Of a stretch of 64,000 bases of DNA, positions 1 through 7,715 are shown one piece after another. Each line of letters begins with the position of its first letter. Position 1 is the stretch's first letter. The position numbers and the translations under genes are program-made. The notes beneath the pieces are model-generated. The model saw only the letters and a list, made by a program, of their open reading frames with translations, was not told where the DNA came from and did no database searches. This DNA is from Paeniglutamicibacter gangotriensis Lz1y (GTDB lineage Bacteria; Actinomycetota; Actinomycetes; Actinomycetales; Micrococcaceae), in NCBI RefSeq assembly GCF_000348945.1, contig NZ_AOCK01000007.1:1-64000 (forward strand). Direction: 5' to 3'.

Positions 1-36
1 CACGAAGAACCCGCATCTAGGTGCAAGGTTTTTCAC

Positions 37-109
37 GTGGACATAGCTCAGCTGGTAGAGCGCGACCTTGCCAAGGTCGAGGTCGCGAGTTCGAACCTCG
101 TTGTCCACT
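37..109 (+). tRNA. tRNA-Gly (GCC)
   Basis: A 73-nt cloverleaf can be folded by eye. The acceptor arm GTGGACA pairs with TGTCCAC, the D-arm is GCTC/GAGC, the anticodon stem CGACC/GGTCG encloses the loop TTGCCAA with anticodon GCC, and the T-arm loop is TTCGAAC. No CCA is encoded. An identical copy lies at 372-444 and a hairpin with a T-run follows directly. Confidence 0.97.
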
Positions 110-119
110 CTGAAGAAAT

Positions 120-151
120 GGACCTCAATTCCATGGAAAAGAGGTCCTTTT
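120..151 (+). terminator. Rho-independent terminator after first tRNA-Gly
   Basis: GGACCTC (120-126) pairs with GAGGTCC (141-147), with a small inner palindrome in the loop, and TTTT follows at 148-151. It sits 11 nt after the tRNA. A second short hairpin without a T-run (GTCCTGC/GCAGGAC) lies at 158-175. Confidence 0.75.
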
Positions 152-266
152 CCTTGAGTCCTGCTTTTGCAGGACACCGCAACTCTTGAACTAACATTCG
201 AATTGATGGCCAACGGTTTTACGGCGTGTTGATCCGGGCTATAGTTCAGGTGCAGTACCCCATAAT

Positions 267-338
267 GGGCGATTGGCGCAGCGGTAGCGCGCTTCCCTGA
301 CACGGAAGAGGTCACTGGTTCGATCCCAGTATCGCCCA
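267..338 (+). tRNA. tRNA-Val (GAC)
   Basis: A 72-nt tRNA. The acceptor arm GGGCGAT pairs with ATCGCCC, the anticodon stem CTTCC/GGAAG encloses the loop CTGACAC with anticodon GAC, and the T-arm ACTGG/CCAGT carries TTCGATC. It lies between the two identical tRNA-Gly genes. Confidence 0.97.
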
Positions 339-371
339 CGACGATTCATACTGATAGTATTGATTGCCTAC

Positions 372-444
372 GTGGACATAGCTCAGCTGGTAGAGCGCGA
401 CCTTGCCAAGGTCGAGGTCGCGAGTTCGAACCTCGTTGTCCACT
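372..444 (+). tRNA. tRNA-Gly (GCC), second identical copy
   Basis: Base-for-base the same 73-nt gene as 37-109, including the GCC anticodon and all arms. The identity reaches only a few bases beyond the gene on either side, which suits a kept duplicate tRNA gene better than a recent long duplication. Confidence 0.97.
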
Positions 445-451
445 CCACTTC

Positions 452-489
452 CGAAGGCCGTTTGGTTTACCTAAACCAAACGGCCTTCG
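452..489 (+). terminator. Strong hairpin ending the tRNA cluster
   Basis: A perfect 18-bp inverted repeat (452-469 with 472-489) separated by CC, directly after the second tRNA-Gly. No long T-run follows, only GTTT. It most likely ends tRNA cluster transcription and could act on both strands. The 257 bp from 490 to the next gene show no gene that I can support. Confidence 0.7.
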
Positions 490-746
490 CGTTTAACCAT
501 GGGCCATACACAGGCCGTTTATAGGCGGACTTGCGACCGGTAGTGCTGCGCAGCTGACGGTGCAATTTGGGAGCTTTAGGGAGCTCCACGAATTACACAC
601 GGCGTTCGTTTTTAGCTGTTCAAGACCAAGTCATCACGGAAATCTTCACAAATTCATACAATTCACCTTGAAACCTCATCTATGCGGCATAAGATGAAAC
701 GCAGACGGGAGCTTTCCAGGCTCCCACGATTGAGAGGAGGTGCCTT

Positions 747-971
747 TTGTCTATTTTTGACGAGCTGAAGGGCAAGGCCGAAGGACTGAAGGAAAAGGCG
801 GGCGAGTTGCTCCACGAGCACTCGGACAAGGTCGGTGGGGCCATCGACAACGCTGGCGACTTCATTGACGAAAAGACCGGCGGCAAGTTCGCCGAGCACG
901 TCGACAAGGTTCAGGATGGCGCTAAAGGCTTCCTGAACAAGGGCGAAGGAAACGGCACACCTACCGCTTAG
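747..971 (+). CDS. Small antitoxin-like protein (MT0933/Rv0909-like family)
   Basis: A 74-residue, lysine- and glutamate-rich helical protein with heptad-like spacing (SIFDELKGKAEGLKEKAGE at the N-terminus) and a glycine-rich tail. It resembles the MT0933-like antitoxin family of actinobacteria, which is often annotated 'antitoxin' although single copies are widespread without a toxin. I see no toxin gene next to it; the neighbours are tRNAs and a transporter. The start is TTG at 747, chosen because GAGGAGG at 734-740 lies 6 nt upstream and no other start fits. Function is inferred from family resemblance only; a stress or nucleoid-associated role is equally possible. Confidence 0.7.
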   Translation: MSIFDELKGKAEGLKEKAGELLHEHSDKVGGAIDNAGDFIDEKTGGKFAEHVDKVQDGAKGFLNKGEGNGTPTA

Positions 972-1017
972 GTTCCAGCCTGGTCCACTAGGACATTTGC
1001 CCTAGGCACGACAAGCG

Positions 1018-1058
1018 GGTGCCGGTACCGCCGTGAGGCGGGACCGGCACCTGTTGTT
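1018..1058 (+). terminator. Terminator between antitoxin-like gene and benE
   Basis: GGTGCCGGT (1018-1026) pairs with ACCGGCACC (1043-1051), with inner complementarity and a GTGA loop. A T-rich stretch (TGTTGTTT) follows. The next gene begins only 19 nt later, so this may attenuate as well as terminate. Confidence 0.6.
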
Positions 1059-1076
1059 TGCAAGGAAAGAACTGCC

Positions 1077-2273
1077 GTGACATCAACAGCACTCCCCCGC
1101 CCGCCAATAAAAGGTTCCCGGACCCAACCGATAGTTGCCGGTCTGGTCACCTCGCTGGTCGGATACACCTCTTCCTTTGCCGTGGTGCTCACCGGGCTGA
1201 AGGCCGTCGGTGCTTCCGATGCGCAGGCAGCCTCGGGTCTTTTCGCACTGACCATCGCCATGGCCATTTGTGCCGTCGGGCTGGCTTGGTTCACCAAGCG
1301 GCCCATCACCATCGCATGGTCGACGCCTGGGGCGGCACTGCTGGCCGGGGCTGCCGCCGTAAACTTCGGTTGGTCCGAAGCAGTCGGGGCCTTCATCATG
1401 ACCGGCGTGCTGATTGCCGCCACCGGGGCCATTCCCTGGCTTGGCAGGTTGCTAGCGGCCATCCCCGTGTCGTTGGCCCAGGCAATGCTCGCAGGGGTCC
1501 TGCTGCAACTCTGCCTGGCGCCCTTCGTGGCCCTTTCCACTATCCCGGTGTATGTCGCACCGGTCATCGTGGTCTGGTTGATCTTCTTGCGGCTCAGCCC
1601 GCGATGGGCCGTTCCCGCCGCCATGGCCGCAGCCCTGGGCATTGCCGGTTTCGCAATGGGGCAAGCCGGAACCACATTCTTGGTGGGTGAGCTGCTGCCC
1701 ACCCTGCACGTCACCGCCCCTGTTTTCAGCCTCGAGGCCTTCATGGCGATCACGCTGCCACTCTTCGTGGTGACCATGGCGTCGCAAAACGTCCCAGGCG
1801 TCGCGGTGCTGGCCAGTTTCGGCTACAAAACCCCTTGGCGGGCATCGATGATTTCGACCGGCATCGGAAGTTCGGTAGCCGCGCTCTTTGGTGGCCACGC
1901 CATCAACCTTGCGGCAATATCAGCCGCACTGGCAGCCGGCCATGAAGCGGGGGAGGACCGCTCTCGACGTTGGATCGCTGCAGTCTCCTCCGGCATTTTC
2001 TACATCCTGTTGGGTCTGGCCTCGACAGCTATTACCGCCCTGGCCAGCGCTAGCCCCACGGGTCTTCTGGAGGCCGCCGCCGGCTTGGCTCTGCTGGGGA
2101 CCCTGGGAGCAGCTGCTTCCTCGGCGCTCTCGGACCCCACCAGCCGGATGAGTTCGCTGGTTGCGTTCCTGATTGCCGGTTCGGGACTGAGCTTTGCCGG
2201 AATCGGCGGTGCCTTCTGGGCTTTGCTCGCAGGGCTCGCTGTGCGATTTGTCATCGAACGCAAACGCCACTAA
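1077..2273 (+). CDS. benE: BenE-family benzoate/H+ symporter
   Basis: 398 residues, almost wholly hydrophobic, with about 12 predicted membrane segments. The N-terminal stretch around residues 14-45 (QPIVAGLVTSLVGYTSSFAV) and the TIAWSTPGAALL motif near residues 77-88 are typical of the BenE/YdcO family of proton-coupled benzoate transporters. GTG start at 1077 with AAGGAAAG 7 nt upstream. No benzoate catabolic genes lie nearby, so the true substrate is uncertain; many BenE paralogues are orphans of this kind. It converges on zapE with a shared hairpin between them. Confidence 0.85.
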   Translation: MTSTALPRPPIKGSRTQPIVAGLVTSLVGYTSSFAVVLTGLKAVGASDAQAASGLFALTIAMAICAVGLAWFTKRPITIAWSTPGAALLAGAAAVNFGWSEAVGAFIMTGVLIAATGAIPWLGRLLAAIPVSLAQAMLAGVLLQLCLAPFVALSTIPVYVAPVIVVWLIFLRLSPRWAVPAAMAAALGIAGFAMGQAGTTFLVGELLPTLHVTAPVFSLEAFMAITLPLFVVTMASQNVPGVAVLASFGYKTPWRASMISTGIGSSVAALFGGHAINLAAISAALAAGHEAGEDRSRRWIAAVSSGIFYILLGLASTAITALASASPTGLLEAAAGLALLGTLGAAASSALSDPTSRMSSLVAFLIAGSGLSFAGIGGAFWALLAGLAVRFVIERKRH

Positions 2274-2293
2274 CCGTCCCGGATTCCGGGCGC

Positions 2294-2369
2294 AAAAAAG
2301 GCCGTGGTTCTATTCTCTTCCGGCGGATCTTGTGATGCGCGGAGGGAAAGGTGCAGTGCCACGGCCTTT
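2294..2369 (-). terminator. Terminator of zapE, long-loop hairpin between convergent genes
   Basis: AAAGGCCGTGG (2297-2307) pairs perfectly with CCACGGCCTTT (2359-2369) across a 51-nt loop. On the minus strand the stem is followed by six Ts (complement of 2294-2299), the classical order for a zapE terminator. The loop is much longer than usual. Confidence 0.6.
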
Positions 2370-2381
2370 GAGCAGTTGGTG

Positions 2382-3419
2382 TTACTGCCCGGGTTCGCCG
2401 GTCTGGGCTTCGCGGGCCAGCGCGGTGAGGCGGGAGACTGCTCGGAAGTACTTCTTTTGGTAGCCGCCAGCCATCATTTCCGGGGTGAACAGCTCAGAGA
2501 ACGGTTTGCCTGAGGCAACGATCGGCACGTCCTTGTCATACAGGCGGTCGGCGAGCACCACGAAGCGCAGCGCGACGGCCTGCTCGGTGATGGTTTCGAC
2601 ATTGTGCAGCACCAGCACGTCGGTCTCGGCCAGCAAGGCCCGGTAGCGGCTGGGGTGAACCTTGGAGATATGTGCCACCAGTTCAGCGAACTCGTCGACA
2701 GCGTAGGTCTTCTCGCCATAGCGTGCCATGGCGTATTCCTCGATGGCATCGTCCTCCAGCGGGGTGGGCGCGTCGGGCAGGCCGCGGTGGCGGAAGTCCA
2801 CGCCATCAACGCGGTGCACATCGAATTGTTCGGAAAGCACTTTGATCTCGCGTTGGAAGTCAACGGCGGCAAAGCGCCCCTCTCCCAGTGCACCGGGAAG
2901 CGTATTTGAGGTCGCAGCGATTTTCACACCGGCATCGGAAAGCTCACGCATCAACCGGGACATCAGCACGGTGTCCCCCGGGTCGTCGAGTTCGAACTCG
3001 TCGATGCAGACCAGCGAGTAGGTGCTCAAGACCTCGACGGTCTGGCGGAAAGACAGCGCGCCGACCAGGTTGGTGTATTCGACGAACGTGCCAAAGGCCT
3101 TGCGGCCCGGAGCCAGGTGCCATAGCGAGGCCAACAGGTGGGTCTTGCCCACGCCGAATCCGCCATCGAGGTACATGCCCGACTTCTCGGCCTTCTTCTT
3201 GCCGAAGAGGTTGGAGAGGAAGCCTCCCTTGGACTTGCCAATGGTCGAGGCGAAATTCCGAAGCTTGGTCACGGCCTCGGCTTGGGTGGGCCAGGCCGGG
3301 TCCGGCCGGTAGGTCTCGAAAGAGACCTCCCCAAACCGGTAGGACGGGTGGAAGCCTGCAAGCAGATCGTCAACGGAGACCGTTGGGGTCCGTTGGGAAA
3401 GATGAGTAATCGTGGCCAT
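2382..3419 (-). CDS. zapE: Cell division protein ZapE (AFG1-like ATPase)
   Basis: 345 residues, the usual length for ZapE/AFG1-like P-loop ATPases. The Walker A motif GGFGVGKTH lies at residues 86-94 and Walker B CIDEFEL at about 138-144. A sensor-like ATSN follows near residue 165 and the GRFAAVDFQREI stretch is typical. In proteobacteria ZapE acts at the Z-ring under stress and in mitochondria the orthologue works with proteases; the actinobacterial role is less clear. ATG start at 3419 with AAGGAC upstream. It is transcribed away from the rhodanese gene, sharing a 259-bp divergent region. Confidence 0.9.
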   Translation of the reverse strand: MATITHLSQRTPTVSVDDLLAGFHPSYRFGEVSFETYRPDPAWPTQAEAVTKLRNFASTIGKSKGGFLSNLFGKKKAEKSGMYLDGGFGVGKTHLLASLWHLAPGRKAFGTFVEYTNLVGALSFRQTVEVLSTYSLVCIDEFELDDPGDTVLMSRLMRELSDAGVKIAATSNTLPGALGEGRFAAVDFQREIKVLSEQFDVHRVDGVDFRHRGLPDAPTPLEDDAIEEYAMARYGEKTYAVDEFAELVAHISKVHPSRYRALLAETDVLVLHNVETITEQAVALRFVVLADRLYDKDVPIVASGKPFSELFTPEMMAGGYQKKYFRAVSRLTALAREAQTGEPGQ

Positions 3420-3678
3420 ACGGCTGAACGGTCCTTAAAGTCTTCGAAAAGGCGGTGACGGGCGGGCGAGGCACAAAAGGCACGCCTCGGCCATTTTATG
3501 CGCACACCCGGAACATCCCCTAAATGGCGCTGGTGGAAGCGGCGGCTTATATCGCAATCCCGGACGCTCGGAGCGAAATATGGCGCTGGATGACTTCGCC
3601 ACGTCCCACGGAGCGCCGAGGGTGGCTAGGCTGGATGTTGCACCATCCCCCATTTTCTTGTTGCGAGGTCAATCAAAC

Positions 3679-4587
3679 ATGAGCCTGTCTATCGACGCCA
3701 ATCCGGCATTCGCCGAGTATGCCCACCCAGAACGGTTGGTATCCACCGAATGGCTGGCGGCCAACCTGTCCGCCGAGGGCTTGGTGATTGTCGAGTCCAA
3801 CGAAGACATCCTGCTCTACGACACCGGACACATCCCCGGCGCGGTCAAGGTCGATTGGCACACCGAGCTCAACGACGAAGACACCCGTGACTACGTCGAC
3901 GGCGAAGGTTTCGCGGCCTTGATGGCAGCCAAGGGCATCAGCAGGGATTCCACCGTGGTGATCTACGGGGACAAGTCCAACTGGTGGGCCTCTTACGCGC
4001 TGTGGGTCTTCACCCTCTTCGGCCACGAGGACGTCCGGCTGCTTGACGGCGGTCGCGACAAGTGGCTGGCCGAGGACCGCGTGACCACTCGTGAGAAGCC
4101 GTCCATCACCGCTTCCAGCTACCCGGTCATCGAGCGCGATGATTCCGTCATCCGCGCTTTCCTTCCGCAGGTGCTTGAGCACTTCGGCAAGCCGATGATC
4201 GATGTGCGCTCCACCGAGGAGTTCACCGGCGAGCGCACCCACATGCCGGCCTACCCTGAGGAAGGCACGCTGCGTGGTGGGCACATTCCTTCGGCAGCAT
4301 CGGTTCCTTGGGCCCGTGCCGCAGCCGAGGACGGGACGTTCAAGTCTCGCGCCGAGCTCGAAGCGATTTACCTGGATGAGGCCGGCCTGTCTGCGGGCGA
4401 TGACATCATCACTTACTGCCGCATCGGCGAGCGCTCCAGCCACACCTGGTTTGCCCTGCAGTTCCTGCTCGGCTTCGAGAATGTGCGTAATTACGACGGT
4501 TCCTGGACCGAGTGGGGCAACGCCGTGCGTGTTCCCATCGTGAAGGGAATCGAACCGGGCGCCATTCCCGCAGGATTCGGGGCGTAA
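3679..4587 (+). CDS. sseA: Thiosulfate/3-mercaptopyruvate sulfurtransferase (two-domain rhodanese)
   Basis: 302 residues with two rhodanese domains. The N-terminal domain (about 15-135) is non-catalytic. The C-terminal domain carries the active loop CRIGER with catalytic Cys247, followed by SSHTWF as in mycobacterial CysA2/SseA. It moves sulfane sulfur to cyanide or other acceptors. ATG at 3679 is chosen over upstream in-frame codons because the N-terminus then matches the family. A -10-like TAGGCT lies at 3627-3632. The gene ends 4 nt before sufE, so the pair probably forms an operon for sulfur mobilisation. Confidence 0.93.
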   Translation: MSLSIDANPAFAEYAHPERLVSTEWLAANLSAEGLVIVESNEDILLYDTGHIPGAVKVDWHTELNDEDTRDYVDGEGFAALMAAKGISRDSTVVIYGDKSNWWASYALWVFTLFGHEDVRLLDGGRDKWLAEDRVTTREKPSITASSYPVIERDDSVIRAFLPQVLEHFGKPMIDVRSTEEFTGERTHMPAYPEEGTLRGGHIPSAASVPWARAAAEDGTFKSRAELEAIYLDEAGLSAGDDIITYCRIGERSSHTWFALQFLLGFENVRNYDGSWTEWGNAVRVPIVKGIEPGAIPAGFGA

Positions 4588-4591
4588 GCGC

Positions 4592-5041
4592 ATGAGTGCT
4601 ATGCCTCCGGCCCTAGCCGAGATTGTTGAGGACTTCCAGGCGATCACCGAGGAGCAGCGTCTGGAGATGCTGCTGGATTTCTCCGAAGAACTCCCCGAGC
4701 TGCCCGCCCGCTTTGCCGAGCATCCCGACCTGCTGGAGCAGGTTGTGGAGTGCCAGACCCCGCTGTTCCTGACCATCGAGGTGGAACCGGCCGGGGAGCA
4801 CAAGGTCTCGCTGTTCTTCTCCGCTCCCCCGCAGGCTCCCACCACCCGCGGGTTCGCCTCGGTGCTGGCACAAGGGCTCGACGGGTTGCCCGCCGCGGAC
4901 GTTCTTGCGGTCCCCGATGACATGCCCAACAAGTTGGGTTTGACCCGGGCGCTGACTCCGTTGCGTTTGCGCGGCATGACTGCCATGCTCGGCCGTATCA
5001 AACGGCAAGTCAGCGAGCAGGTTGCCGCGGCCGAAGCCTAA
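4592..5041 (+). CDS. sufE: SufE-family Fe-S cluster assembly sulfur acceptor
   Basis: 149 residues, the usual SufE length. The conserved acceptor loop VVECQTPLF places the persulfide-accepting cysteine at residue 54. SufE proteins take sulfur from a cysteine desulfurase for Fe-S assembly; here the partner may be the adjacent rhodanese, a pairing common in actinobacteria. The ATG at 4592 follows the sseA stop by 4 nt. A hairpin follows at 5062-5100. Confidence 0.9.
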   Translation: MSAMPPALAEIVEDFQAITEEQRLEMLLDFSEELPELPARFAEHPDLLEQVVECQTPLFLTIEVEPAGEHKVSLFFSAPPQAPTTRGFASVLAQGLDGLPAADVLAVPDDMPNKLGLTRALTPLRLRGMTAMLGRIKRQVSEQVAAAEA

Positions 5042-5061
5042 GCTTCGGAAAGTATTTCAAA

Positions 5062-5100
5062 TGTGTGGGTGCTGGCGACTGTCGGCACCCACACATCTTT
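5062..5100 (+). terminator. Terminator after sseA-sufE
   Basis: TGTGTGGGTGC (5062-5072) pairs perfectly with GCACCCACACA (5085-5095), and TCTTT follows. It separates the sulfur-transfer pair from the deacylase gene 28 nt further on. Confidence 0.7.
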
Positions 5101-5127
5101 AAGCACGAAGCCCTCGGAAGGTCCGCC

Positions 5128-5637
5128 ATGGCGAAGAAAAAGCACACGCACTCGACCGGCACCCCGGCCACGACGTTGTTGGACCGTGAAGCAGTCCCCT
5201 ACACGGTGCATTCCTACACCCATGATCCGGCGGCTCCCAGTTACGGGTTGGAAGCCGCCGAAGCGCTCGGGGTTGAGCCCGCGGTGGTGTTCAAGACCCT
5301 GCTGGTTGCCACCGGGGAGCCCGGGGCAGGGGCGCTGGCCGTGGGAATCGTCCCGGTGCATCGATCTCTTGACCTGAAAGCGATGGCCGCGGCGCTGGGT
5401 CTCAAGAAGGTGGAGATGGCTGATCCGGCCGCTGCCGAGCGGCGTACCGGGTATGTGCGAGGCGGGATCTCCCCGCTGGCCCAACGCCACCGCTCGCGCA
5501 CGGTGCTTGATGCCAGTGCCCTGGATGCCGGGACCATCTATGTCTCCGGCGGGCACCGCGGCCTTGAGCTGGCCTTGGACCCGGCGGACCTGCAACGGTT
5601 GACCGAGGCGCACGTGGAGCACATCGCCGGGCCGTAG
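5128..5637 (+). CDS. ybaK: Cys-tRNA(Pro) deacylase YbaK/EbsC family
   Basis: 169 residues from the ATG at 5128, which has CGGAAGG about 7 nt upstream. YbaK proteins hydrolyse mischarged Cys-tRNA(Pro) in trans. The sequence shows the family's VPYTVHSY start, VFKTLLV near residue 50, an invariant-lysine region LKAMAAALG, RRTGYVRGGISPL near residues 105-120 and the SGGHRGLELAL C-terminal motif. It lies between the sulfur-transfer pair and a convergent hydrolase gene. Confidence 0.9.
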   Translation: MAKKKHTHSTGTPATTLLDREAVPYTVHSYTHDPAAPSYGLEAAEALGVEPAVVFKTLLVATGEPGAGALAVGIVPVHRSLDLKAMAAALGLKKVEMADPAAAERRTGYVRGGISPLAQRHRSRTVLDASALDAGTIYVSGGHRGLELALDPADLQRLTEAHVEHIAGP

Positions 5638-5673
5638 CTTCCTGTTGTGGGCCGTGGCCGCCGGCGTCTCGGT

Positions 5674-6927
5674 TTAGCTGCGGTCGACAGCGCCGTCCCC
5701 TGGACGAGGCGCGTTGAGTACCGTGTTGACGAATGCTTCGGTTTCGGCCTCCCAGCGCTGCGGGTCCACGTTCCATTCCCGGGTGTGTCCGGCGCGGATA
5801 AAGCGCGCCAGGGACACCATTTGCGGGTTAAGTGCCGCCAGTTGTTCGGAAGGACCGATCGGCACGAAGTCATCGTCCTCGCTGTGCAGGATCAGGGTGG
5901 GGAAACGCAGCTGGTCGTGCCGTTCGACCCAGTTCAGAATCTTCAAATCCAGTGGGGCGGCGAGCCCGGTCATCCAGCGACCGGCCTTGTTGCCCAGCAG
6001 CCATTGGCCGAAGTGGCCCACTGCCTCGGGGATGCGGTTGCGCTTGGCCTGGTGGGAGAGCACATCGATCCAGTTGATCACCGGCCCGTCGAGCACCAGC
6101 GCACCGATCTTGCGGGCATAAGACGATTTATCGGCCACCTGCAGCACGATCGCCCCGCCCATGGACCAGCCGAAGAGCAGCACCTCTCGGGCTCCGTGGC
6201 CCAGGGCGTATTCGATGGCAGCTTCGATGTCGGGCCATTCGGTGGCACCAAGTCCGTAACGTCCATCCACTGCGGCCGGGGCCACCCCGTCGTTGCGGTA
6301 GGACACCAGCAGCGCACTGATCCCCAATCGCTGGAACGTCGGAAGGGCACGCAACCCTTCCTTGCGTGTCGCACCGCGGCCGTGGACACAGATGGCCCAG
6401 ATCTCTGCGTTGGCTGCCCCCGGGACATGCCAGGCCGGGGCCATGCCCCCGAGGATCGGGATCTCAACCTCGTTGTAGGCAAGGCCCAAGTCCTCAGGCG
6501 AGTCGTAGACGATCCCGGACAGACGACCGCGCACCGCTGTGCTCAGGTCCCCGAAGTAAACCTTCTCCACCGCGCGGGTGACGGTACCGTCCCCGGGGCG
6601 GTAGCCCTTCGGCTCGCCCAGCCGGGCATGCCCGGTGTCGGCGGAGAAGAGCAACGAGTAGCTGCCCGGGGCGGTGGAGTCCTTGTTGGCCGGCAGGATC
6701 ACGTCCCGCCCTTCGGCCGTTGGCACCAGGGCCAGGATCTCCAGGCTTTGGTCCGGGACGGCATCCGGGGTCACCACGCGGCGTGCGAAGTAGCCGGCGA
6801 GTCCCGAGACGCTTCCGGCAAAGAGCGATCCTGCCGCGGCTCCGATGCCAACGCCCAGCAAGACCCAGCTCAGGCCCTTGCCAGCGGAGGGTGTAGGCCG
6901 GGGCGTCGGGGTTGTATATGCCTTCAT
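5674..6927 (-). CDS. Membrane-anchored alpha/beta hydrolase
   Basis: About 417 residues from the ATG at 6927; ATG codons at 6936 and 6939 are also possible. One hydrophobic segment near the N-terminus (LSWVLLGVGIGAAAGSLFAG) suggests a signal anchor with the rest outside. A beta-rich region precedes the hydrolase fold. The nucleophile elbow GWSMGG gives the catalytic Ser, with Asp in HSEDDDFVP and His in RAGHTREW. The substrate cannot be told. The gene diverges from msrB with a 124-bp intergenic region. Confidence 0.8.
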   Translation of the reverse strand: MKAYTTPTPRPTPSAGKGLSWVLLGVGIGAAAGSLFAGSVSGLAGYFARRVVTPDAVPDQSLEILALVPTAEGRDVILPANKDSTAPGSYSLLFSADTGHARLGEPKGYRPGDGTVTRAVEKVYFGDLSTAVRGRLSGIVYDSPEDLGLAYNEVEIPILGGMAPAWHVPGAANAEIWAICVHGRGATRKEGLRALPTFQRLGISALLVSYRNDGVAPAAVDGRYGLGATEWPDIEAAIEYALGHGAREVLLFGWSMGGAIVLQVADKSSYARKIGALVLDGPVINWIDVLSHQAKRNRIPEAVGHFGQWLLGNKAGRWMTGLAAPLDLKILNWVERHDQLRFPTLILHSEDDDFVPIGPSEQLAALNPQMVSLARFIRAGHTREWNVDPQRWEAETEAFVNTVLNAPRPGDGAVDRS

Positions 6928-7051
6928 GGGTACCATCATTGCAAAGAACCGCACCGGAGCCCGGGTTTTCGGGCTGATGAAAATCTCGGGGCGTCCTGGC
7001 TCGGTTCCGTGGGCCGGGAATGAGCAGGGCTCCCGTGGTGTTACCCGTGGT

Positions 7052-7492
7052 GTGAGTGAAAACCAGATCCCAGAAAAAAGCGACACCACCGCCGTTCCAA
7101 GCATTGTGAAACCGGACGAGCAATGGCGCACCGAATTGACCCCTGAGGAATATCAGGTGCTGCGTCGAGCCGGCACCGAGCGCCCTTACACCGGCGAGTA
7201 TTGGGATTCGACCACCGAGGGTGTCTACGAGTGCCGGGCCTGTGGCCAGGAATTGTTCACCTCCCATGCCAAGTTCGACGCTGGCTGCGGTTGGCCCTCG
7301 TTCTTCGCGCCCTTGGCCGAGGACCGTGTGCGCTACATCCGGGACGAGTCCATGGGCATGGCGCGCATCGAAGTACTCTGCGCCGCCTGCGATTCGCACA
7401 TGGGCCACGTCTTCGAGGGCGAAGGTTTCGATACCCCGACCGATCAGCGTTTTTGCATGAACTCGGTGTCATTGCGCTTAAAGACCACCTAA
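7052..7492 (+). CDS. msrB: Peptide-methionine (R)-S-oxide reductase
   Basis: 146 residues from the GTG at 7052. MsrB reduces methionine-R-sulfoxide in proteins. Zinc-binding CxxC pairs are present at Cys61/Cys64 and Cys110/Cys113, and the catalytic RFCMNSVSL motif gives Cys135. The frame stays open upstream to 6845, but that extension is of low complexity and overlaps the divergent hydrolase gene, so it was not included. The start is uncertain because no good ribosome-binding site is visible. Confidence 0.9.
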   Translation: MSENQIPEKSDTTAVPSIVKPDEQWRTELTPEEYQVLRRAGTERPYTGEYWDSTTEGVYECRACGQELFTSHAKFDAGCGWPSFFAPLAEDRVRYIRDESMGMARIEVLCAACDSHMGHVFEGEGFDTPTDQRFCMNSVSLRLKTT

Positions 7493-7715
7493 CAGGGGCT
7501 TTTGTCGGAATCTTCCCGGGGCGCTAGTACACGGTCCCGGGAACCGAGCACTCCTGCTGCGTGCTCCTTGTGATCCGCGTGGGCACCATATGCAATAGCA
7601 CTGCTTATGCTTGCCCCAATTTTCAATCAGCAACAACAACCTCTCGATACGCTGGAATCAAGGAAAGAATCACAGCATCCACGGCGCGTTCGGCCGTATC
7701 GAAAGGGGTATCGAC

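Noticed and set aside
747-971. Toxin-antitoxin system at the antitoxin-like gene
   Set aside because: No toxin-like frame is adjacent; the next gene is an unrelated transporter behind a terminator.
968-1777. Long minus-strand open frame opposite benE
   Set aside because: It is the reverse complement of a clear transporter gene; composition is low-complexity and without motifs.
5647-7023. 458-codon plus-strand frame opposite the alpha/beta hydrolase gene
   Set aside because: The hydrolase frame has a full catalytic triad and membrane anchor; this frame is a GC-rich shadow.
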